Shown here in pieces: positions 58,961-64,000 of a stretch of DNA of 64,000 nt. Source of the DNA: JBFWPF01 sp050250135 (GTDB lineage Bacteria > Chlamydiota > Chlamydiia > Chlamydiales > JAFEGQ01); contig JBFWPF010000008.1 in NCBI GenBank assembly GCA_050250135.1, positions 1 to 64,000 of the forward strand, read 5' to 3'. Numbering within the stretch: position 1 is the first letter of the stretch; every line of letters begins with the position of its first letter. The translations under genes were made by a program, and so were the position numbers. Under the pieces are notes generated by a model. That model searched no databases. It was not told the DNA's origin and saw only the letters and a program-made list of their open reading frames with translations.

Positions 58961-59469
58961 ATACCTTTGGCCTCTGCTCTATCCATGCCGGCAGCTTTAA
59001 TTCGGAATACAATACTCACTATCCCAAGAGGACCCGGGATATCCTGGTTACCCTGTTTCGCTTCCACAACGGCGCTCTCCTATTGACCGGTTACATCCCT
59101 GAGCTCCGATTGCTTACCGGATGTATCCGCGGATCGACTGCCTTGGTTCATGGCCTCCTCTTAGAGATGTTTGGCCAGCCTACGAGAAGTAACAGCCCCT
59201 TTTCTGGGGAGTGCTACGAGGAGGCCAAAAAAATGGTGCTAGCGCAGATGGTCCGGGCCCTTTCAGACATAACATGGACCCTTTGGCAGGGAGGTGCTCC
59301 GATACCCGAGAAATTCTGGAGTAAGTGGCACTCGGTGAATCTCTTCAACCTGAGCCTCGACCTCGTGGCTACCCCCTTTAACATCTTCCAAAATCTCAAG
59401 GAATCGGCCGAATCCCGCCATCCAGAGGTCGATTATCCCCTGCTCGCCTATCCCCTTTGGTTAGCCTAA
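58957..59469 (+). CDS. Uncharacterised protein coupled to secA
   Basis: A 170-residue protein with no family I recognise. It is soluble or weakly hydrophobic, rich in aromatic residues and leucine, with a Pro-Leu-rich end (YPLLAYPLWLA). The ATG overlaps the secA stop (ATGA), which argues for translation as part of the secA operon. Its 3' end overlaps the zinc-ribbon gene on the other strand by 4 bp. No signal peptide is evident. Confidence 0.6.
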   Translation: MNTFGLCSIHAGSFNSEYNTHYPKRTRDILVTLFRFHNGALLLTGYIPELRLLTGCIRGSTALVHGLLLEMFGQPTRSNSPFSGECYEEAKKMVLAQMVRALSDITWTLWQGGAPIPEKFWSKWHSVNLFNLSLDLVATPFNIFQNLKESAESRHPEVDYPLLAYPLWLA

Positions 59470-59957
59470 TCTTCGGCCCCGCCGAGGGTGCGCCAGCCGA
59501 AGTAGAGCATCGGCATCGCGATCAATAGGTAGACAAACCAGTAGCGGGCATTCCACCGCATGGTAAGCTCCCCGTCATGGGAGAAAAGGACCAGAACAAG
59601 TCCAAAGAGCAAAAAGAAAATCCCCGGAAGGAGGAGCAGTAGGGGGAGGGCATTGGTTGGCCCCGCCTCCTCCTCTTCCTCTACTTGCTGCTGAGGCTCC
59701 TCTGCGCGGAACTGAGTGCCGTATTCCTCAGCGGCAGAGTCGATCTCATAGCCCCGTTGGGGGTTATAGGGGGGCGCTGGAGCGGTCGTTTTTTGCTGCC
59801 GATTGGGAGGAGTATAGGGGCTGAGGGGCTCGACATGCTCGAGATGGGGCGAGGTCCCCGCGGTCAAGTCGGTGCTGCAAAAGGGGCATTTTGTCGCATG
59901 GATATGGACACTCCCCTCGCAATTCCAACAGAGCTTACGATTTTTGACAGCCGTCAT
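59466..59957 (-). CDS. Zinc-ribbon protein with two C-terminal membrane helices
   Basis: A 163-residue protein: N-terminal zinc ribbon (CWNCEGSVHIHATKCPFC), a Pro/Gln/Glu-rich linker, and two hydrophobic helices (LPLLLLLPGIFFLLFGLVLVLF and WFVYLLIAMPMLYFGW). ATG 59957 has AGGAG 10 nt upstream and starts the ribbon; a longer open frame upstream is not supported. By position it may be the counterpart of the hypothetical gene next to lpdA in Chlamydia. Function unknown. Confidence 0.75.
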   Translation of the reverse strand: MTAVKNRKLCWNCEGSVHIHATKCPFCSTDLTAGTSPHLEHVEPLSPYTPPNRQQKTTAPAPPYNPQRGYEIDSAAEEYGTQFRAEEPQQQVEEEEEAGPTNALPLLLLLPGIFFLLFGLVLVLFSHDGELTMRWNARYWFVYLLIAMPMLYFGWRTLGGAED

Positions 59958-60020
59958 CGTGCTGTAGCTCCTATCCGTATACTTTAGCCTGAACGATCCC
60001 GATTTTGTTTGCAACCTTCT

Positions 60021-60039
60021 TAGGGCGTGTGACCAATTA
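60021..60039. repeat. Solo terminal repeat of type B
   Basis: TAGGGCGTGTGACCAATTA matches the 19-bp B-type terminus TAGGGCGTGTAATCCATTA at 16 positions. No inverted partner is nearby, so this may be a remnant in the zinc-ribbon/lpd intergenic region. Confidence 0.4.
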
Positions 60040-60061
60040 TTCCCCGACCCTCTCATCGGAA

Positions 60062-60090
60062 TCGACATCTGAGTGCCTAGCCGCTATAAT
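60062..60090 (+). promoter_or_regulatory. Promoter of lpd
   Basis: TCGACA (60062), 17 nt, perfect TATAAT (60085). The -10 ends 6 nt before the lpd ATG with AGCCCC between, so there is no room for a Shine-Dalgarno. This is the best leaderless-promoter candidate in the window. Confidence 0.7.
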
Positions 60091-60096
60091 AGCCCC

Positions 60097-61497
60097 ATGA
60101 GCAAGTTTGATCTGGTGGTACTGGGAGCGGGACCGGGGGGCTATGTGGCGGCCATCCGGGCGGCCCAGCGGGGGGCTAAGGTCGCCCTAGTAGAAAAGGG
60201 TTACATGGGGGGGACCTGCCTCAACGTCGGGTGTATCCCCAGCAAGGCGCTGATCGCCGGAGCGGAGGTCCTCCGCAAGGTTGAGCGCGCCGACCAGTAT
60301 GGGATCAAAACCGGCAAAGTGGAGTTCGACTACCACCACATGCGCGTGCGCAAGGATCAGGTGGTGGAGGAGATCCGAGGGAGCCTCGAAGGGCTCCTCG
60401 CCGCCAACAAGATCACCATTCTCCGCGGACACGGCAAGTTTGTCTCCCCCAACGAAATCAAAGTCCTCGGCGAAGACAACACCGTCGTCACGTTCGACAA
60501 AGCGATCATCGCCACCGGCTCAGAGCCGCGCGACATGGCCGCCTTCCCCTTTGATGGGGAGCGAGTCCACTCCTCCTCGACCCTATGGGATGCTGAGCCC
60601 CTTCCCAAGCGGCTCGCCGTCATCGGGGGCGGCATTATCGGCTGCGAGATGGCCTCCCTCTATGAGGCGCTCGGCGCCCAGGTCACCATCCTCGAGCTCC
60701 TCCCCGACCTGATCTCCACCGAAGGGAAGGAGCTTGGCGCTACCCTTCGAGCCGCCTACGAAAAGCAAGGGATCAAAGTGCTGACCGAGGTCATGGTCGA
60801 GGGGATCGACCGACCCAAGGGAAAGCCGCTCAAAATTAAACTTAAAGGCAAGGACCCCATTGAGGCCGATATGGCCCTCGTCGCCGTCGGCCGCAAGCTC
60901 AACACCGACGGAATCGGCCTTGAGGCGGCGGGCGTTGTCGTCGAGAAAGGGGGCTCAATCCCCGTCAACGACCGGATGGAGACCAATATCCCCCACATCT
61001 ATGCCATCGGCGACATCACGGCCAAGATCATGCTCGCCCACGTCGCCTCCCACCAAGGGCTCGTCGCGGCCGCCAACGCTACCGGAGGCGATGCGGTCAT
61101 GCACTACAACGCCGTCCCCTCGATCATCTTCACCCACCCCGAGATCGCCTCGGTCGGCTTAACACTCGAGAAGGCCAAAGCGGCCGGCTATGACGCCGTC
61201 GTGGGCAAGTTCCCCTTCCAGTACCTCGGCAAGTCGGTTGCCTCGATCGAAACCGAAGGTTTTGCCCGCGTGGTGATCGACCGAAAAACGGAAGAGCTAC
61301 TCGGCGCCCAGGTGGTCGGCTACGAAGCCCCCACCCTGATCGCCCAAATCGCCCAAGCGATCACCAGCGAGCTGACTGCCGAGAGCGTTGAGGAGACGAT
61401 CCACGCCCACCCCACGATCTCGGAGGCCTGGCTCGAGGCGACCCTCCTTGCCGCCGGCCGCCCCATCCACCTCCCCCCTCCCCGGCCCCATGGATAG
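60097..61497 (+). CDS. lpdA: Dihydrolipoyl dehydrogenase
   Basis: The E3 flavoprotein of 2-oxoacid dehydrogenase complexes, 466 residues. FAD site LVVLGAGPGGYVAAIRAAQ near the start, the redox disulfide GGTCLNVGCIPSKAL (about 38-52), the NAD site VIGGGIIGCEMASLYEALG, and the C-terminal catalytic HAHPTISE. ATG 60097 starts the conserved region; an upstream in-frame start would span the promoter. It overlaps lipA by 8 nt, as expected for coupled lipoate functions. Confidence 0.95.
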   Translation: MSKFDLVVLGAGPGGYVAAIRAAQRGAKVALVEKGYMGGTCLNVGCIPSKALIAGAEVLRKVERADQYGIKTGKVEFDYHHMRVRKDQVVEEIRGSLEGLLAANKITILRGHGKFVSPNEIKVLGEDNTVVTFDKAIIATGSEPRDMAAFPFDGERVHSSSTLWDAEPLPKRLAVIGGGIIGCEMASLYEALGAQVTILELLPDLISTEGKELGATLRAAYEKQGIKVLTEVMVEGIDRPKGKPLKIKLKGKDPIEADMALVAVGRKLNTDGIGLEAAGVVVEKGGSIPVNDRMETNIPHIYAIGDITAKIMLAHVASHQGLVAAANATGGDAVMHYNAVPSIIFTHPEIASVGLTLEKAKAAGYDAVVGKFPFQYLGKSVASIETEGFARVVIDRKTEELLGAQVVGYEAPTLIAQIAQAITSELTAESVEETIHAHPTISEAWLEATLLAAGRPIHLPPPRPHG

Positions 61498-62434
61498 GCG
61501 TTTCGACAGCAAGCCCACCGTCAAGAATCGTCTGCCCATGTATGCCGACCAGGAAGCCCAGAAGGGGGCAGCGCCGATGGGCCGCTTTCCCCCCTGGCTC
61601 CACCGAAAACTCCCCAAAGGGGGCGGCCTCTGGAAAACGGGCCAAGCGATTGGGGAGCGGCGCCTTCACACCGTCTGCGAGGAGGCCAAATGCCCCAACC
61701 TCTTTGAGTGCTGGTCGCGCAAAACGGCCACCTTCCTCGCTATGGGGAAGGCCTGCACCCGAGCCTGCGGCTTTTGCGATATTGAGACGAGTCTCTCCCC
61801 TCCCCCCCTCGAAGCCGATGAGCCCGACCGGATCGCCGAATCGGTCCAAGAATTGGGCCTCAAACACGTTGTGATCACCATGGTCGCCCGCGATGACCTT
61901 CCCGACGGCGGCGGCGCCCACCTGGCCAAGATCATGCGCCGGATCAAGGAGACCAGCCCCACCTGCACCATCGAAGTTCTCGCCTCCGATCTGGGGGGCA
62001 GCGAAGCGGGGCTCCTCTCGGTCCTCGCCGAGGAGCCGACCGTCTTTAACCACAATGTCGAGACGACCCGCCGCCTCACCCCCCGCGTCCGCCACAAAGC
62101 GACCTACGACCGCTCCCTCGCCCTCCTCAGCCGGGTCAAACAGGATGGCCGCTACCGGTTCCTTAAGTCGGGGATCATGGTCGGCCTGGGCGAAGAGCCC
62201 CACGAGGTTGAAGAGACCCTCCGCGACCTCAAAAGCGCCGGCTGCGACATCGTCACGATCGGCCAGTACCTCCAGCCCAATCGGAAGAAACTATCAGTAA
62301 AATCTTTTGTTACACCTGAGCAGTTCAAGGCCTATGAGACCTATGGCCACAGTATTGGCCTCTCCCATGTCTATAGTGGCCCTTTTATCCGCTCCAGTTA
62401 CAACGCCGATCTTGTGATTCATGGACGACTTTAG
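61490..62434 (+). CDS. lipA: Lipoyl synthase
   Basis: A radical-SAM enzyme inserting sulfur into octanoyl groups to make lipoyl cofactors, 314 residues. The auxiliary cluster motif CEEAKCPNLFEC and the radical-SAM CTRACGFC are both present, with HNVETTRRL and the C-terminal GPFIRSSYNAD. ATG 61490 overlaps the lpd stop; a later ATG at 61538 is also possible. It overlaps the following gene by 14 nt. Confidence 0.95.
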   Translation: MDRRFDSKPTVKNRLPMYADQEAQKGAAPMGRFPPWLHRKLPKGGGLWKTGQAIGERRLHTVCEEAKCPNLFECWSRKTATFLAMGKACTRACGFCDIETSLSPPPLEADEPDRIAESVQELGLKHVVITMVARDDLPDGGGAHLAKIMRRIKETSPTCTIEVLASDLGGSEAGLLSVLAEEPTVFNHNVETTRRLTPRVRHKATYDRSLALLSRVKQDGRYRFLKSGIMVGLGEEPHEVEETLRDLKSAGCDIVTIGQYLQPNRKKLSVKSFVTPEQFKAYETYGHSIGLSHVYSGPFIRSSYNADLVIHGRL

Positions 62435-63158
62435 CCTTATCGAGGAGGAGCTCCTGGAGATCCTCCTACACAGAGAGTGCCACTTTGCCGGTCAATTTTC
62501 GGTCATGCTCGACTACTACCGGCAGGGAGGTCCAGGGGTCTTTTTTGACATTGAGGAGGTAGTGAATGCGGCGGCTATAGAAGAGGCGGCTGGGGAGAAC
62601 CTAGCTCCCCTACTCTTCTCTGAGACAGAGATTCGGACCGTAGCCAAGGTCCGCTCTCTCTATCAAGGGTTGCGAGAGCTCTGCGAACAGGAGGGAGCCA
62701 CTAACCCAAAGCTCATTGCTAGTCTGATCCTAGCAGAGGGCGAAGAGGAAGAGGCGATCGACGCTGTCGTAAGCCGGGCGAAGGAAATTGTTCCCGAGTT
62801 GATTCAGCTCGCAACGAGTGCGGATTTTGCCAACCCCCTCTTTCCCGGCTACGGCCAGGCTCCCCTCCTAGCAATCCGGGCTCTTGGCAGGATCCAAGAT
62901 CCGCGGGCCATCGTCCCTCTCTTTGAGCTGATCGGCAGCGAGGGGGAGGAGGAGGCGATCTCAACTCTAGTTCGCCTCCCGGGAGCCCTCCCTTTTCTCT
63001 TGCAGCGACTAACAGGGAGGCCGTTCACACAGGACACCGAAAGAGCGGTGATTGCCTTATCGACCCTCCCTCCCACTCCTGAGATCAGGGAGGCATTCAA
63101 TCGGCTGCTTCGGGAAGAGCAGCTCCCTCCAAAGATAAGGCAGTATCTACAAGATTGA
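62421..63158 (+). CDS. HEAT-repeat-like helical protein
   Basis: A 245-residue all-helical protein with no signal or membrane helix. The part from about 135 to 200 resembles HEAT repeats (APLLAIRALGRIQDPRAIVPLFELI...AISTLVRLPGALPFLL). It may relate to DUF1186/HEAT-type chlamydial proteins, but I cannot name it. The start overlaps lipA by 14 nt; the end overlaps the transporter gene by 62 bp in convergent orientation. Confidence 0.7.
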   Translation: MDDFSLIEEELLEILLHRECHFAGQFSVMLDYYRQGGPGVFFDIEEVVNAAAIEEAAGENLAPLLFSETEIRTVAKVRSLYQGLRELCEQEGATNPKLIASLILAEGEEEEAIDAVVSRAKEIVPELIQLATSADFANPLFPGYGQAPLLAIRALGRIQDPRAIVPLFELIGSEGEEEAISTLVRLPGALPFLLQRLTGRPFTQDTERAVIALSTLPPTPEIREAFNRLLREEQLPPKIRQYLQD

Positions 63159-64000
63159 TCTTCTGCCAGCGGCCGCTCCAGAGGCGCAGCCCGTTAGCTA
63201 ACCCCACAAAAGCGGCAAAGCCCGAGGTGATCGCAAAGGCACACACCGCCCCATAATTGAGATGGACAATCAGCCAATAGGTGGGGAGAAGGAGGGCAAA
63301 GGCCACACCCGCTGCGCCGGCCGATAGGAGGAAAAGGGCATCCCCCGCTGCGGTAAGAATACCCGAAATAAGCCACCGGATCCCCTCCAAGAAGAGGTAG
63401 GCAAGAGAGAGGGCATAAACGATCAATAGGGTCGACCTCATCCCTGCGATCACCTCCTCACTCATCTCCATCCCCGTAAAGGCAAAGGAGTCGTGAAGGA
63501 AGAGATTGAGGAGAAGGTCGGGAAAGAACACAAGGAAAAGGCTCAGTATCAGACCAAAGGCGATGTGGATCTTTAGGCCGGCTCGGAAGACCTTAAAGAC
63601 CTCCTTCCCTTGACCTGCGCCAATAAAATTGCCGGCAACGGCGATCGCCCCCCGCCCCATCCCCTCACAGGCAAAGAAAAAGAGGATGATCACCGACTGG
63701 GCCGCCCCCCCAATAAAGAGGGCCTCTGGGCCAGCCCGGCCAAGCATGAGGTAGAAGAGGGTAAAGCCAACCATCTCGATAAAGTAGAGGGCGGTTTGAG
63801 GGACAGCAACCTTGAGGCATTTGCGGAAGAGGAAGAGATCGAAGCGGAAGTTCGAGGTGCCGTACCGCTCCCGGTTGGCCCGCTTGAGGAAAAGGACCAG
63901 GAGGATCACCACCTGGAAGAGGTTGCCAATGTTGGTTGCAATCGCCGCCCCCTTCACCCCCATCGGCTCAAGCCACCCCTCAATGCCAAAGATCAGCAGC
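63097..64000 (-). CDS. MATE-like efflux transporter, partial
   Basis: The C-terminal part of a multi-pass transporter; the frame stays open to the right window edge (LLIFGIEGWLEPMGVKGAA...), so the N-terminus is outside. About eight hydrophobic helices are visible, with MGVKGAAIATNIGNLFQ and GAIAVAGNFIGAGQGKEV, characteristic of MATE-family antiporters (MOP superfamily). The substrate is unknown. Confidence 0.8.
   Translation of the reverse strand, partial: LLIFGIEGWLEPMGVKGAAIATNIGNLFQVVILLVLFLKRANRERYGTSNFRFDLFLFRKCLKVAVPQTALYFIEMVGFTLFYLMLGRAGPEALFIGGAAQSVIILFFFACEGMGRGAIAVAGNFIGAGQGKEVFKVFRAGLKIHIAFGLILSLFLVFFPDLLLNLFLHDSFAFTGMEMSEEVIAGMRSTLLIVYALSLAYLFLEGIRWLISGILTAAGDALFLLSAGAAGVAFALLLPTYWLIVHLNYGAVCAFAITSGFAAFVGLANGLRLWSGRWQKINLVDTALSLEGAALPEAAD

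Overview
This window looks like a chromosomal segment of a member of the Chlamydiota with unusually GC-rich DNA (clearly above 50% G+C by eye; not computed). The evidence is gene order known from Chlamydia: sdhB-sdhA-sdhC, tatD, dsbD, exbB-exbD-(tolA-like)-tolB-pal; gpsA next to an AGX1-type UDP-sugar pyrophosphorylase; nth-mnmE-psd-TPR gene-secA; and lpd next to a small zinc-ribbon gene and lipA. Genes absent from Chlamydiaceae (for example metK) point to an environmental chlamydia. I cannot assign a family from sequence alone.

Layout. 1-5.9 kb: sdhCAB operon, a TfoX-domain protein, an M19 dipeptidase and tatD. 5.9-22.5 kb: a surface-protein island inserted between tatD and dsbD, with five inverse-autotransporter-like proteins (N-terminal intimin-type barrel, C-terminal beta-helix passenger), three of them divergently paired with secreted PQQ/BamB-type beta-propellers. 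22.6-28.5 kb: dsbD and the Tol-Pal envelope operon. 28.6-35.2 kb: metK, a zinc-ribbon protein, an orphan OmpR-type regulator, a SycD-like type III secretion chaperone, a TPR membrane protein, a DMT-type transporter, rsmD and coaD. 35.2-40.8 kb: a giant MORN-type repeat protein, then a probable metal-handling RiPP (bufferin-type) operon: Cys-rich lipoprotein precursor, DUF692/MNIO enzyme, DUF2063 partner, and an overlapping pgeF-like gene. 40.8-50.0 kb: sugar-nucleotide and envelope genes (WbpB/WbpE-like pair, UDP-glucuronate 4-epimerase, nnrD/E, gpsA, UDP-sugar pyrophosphorylase, a half-size glycosyltransferase, a heptosyltransferase). 50.0-64.0 kb: ruvCA, two small membrane proteins, nth, mnmE, psd, a TPR protein, secA, lpd, lipA, a HEAT-like protein and a MATE-type transporter cut by the window end.

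Themes. (1) The inverse-autotransporter/propeller island is expanding by duplication: barrels are near-identical in one pair while passengers diverge, and Cys-rich stretches flank the barrels next to dsbD. (2) Convergent gene ends carry 0.17-0.32 kb elements with terminal inverted repeats and long internal hairpins; their termini contain or touch the stop codons of the flanking genes. (3) At least seven genes have a sigma70-like -10 box ending only 6-8 nt before the ATG and no properly spaced Shine-Dalgarno, suggesting leaderless mRNAs. (4) The short leader of secA consists almost entirely of a perfect palindrome that overlaps the start codon and is shared as a 19-mer with a site inside the nnr gene. 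No tRNA, rRNA or CRISPR array was recognised.
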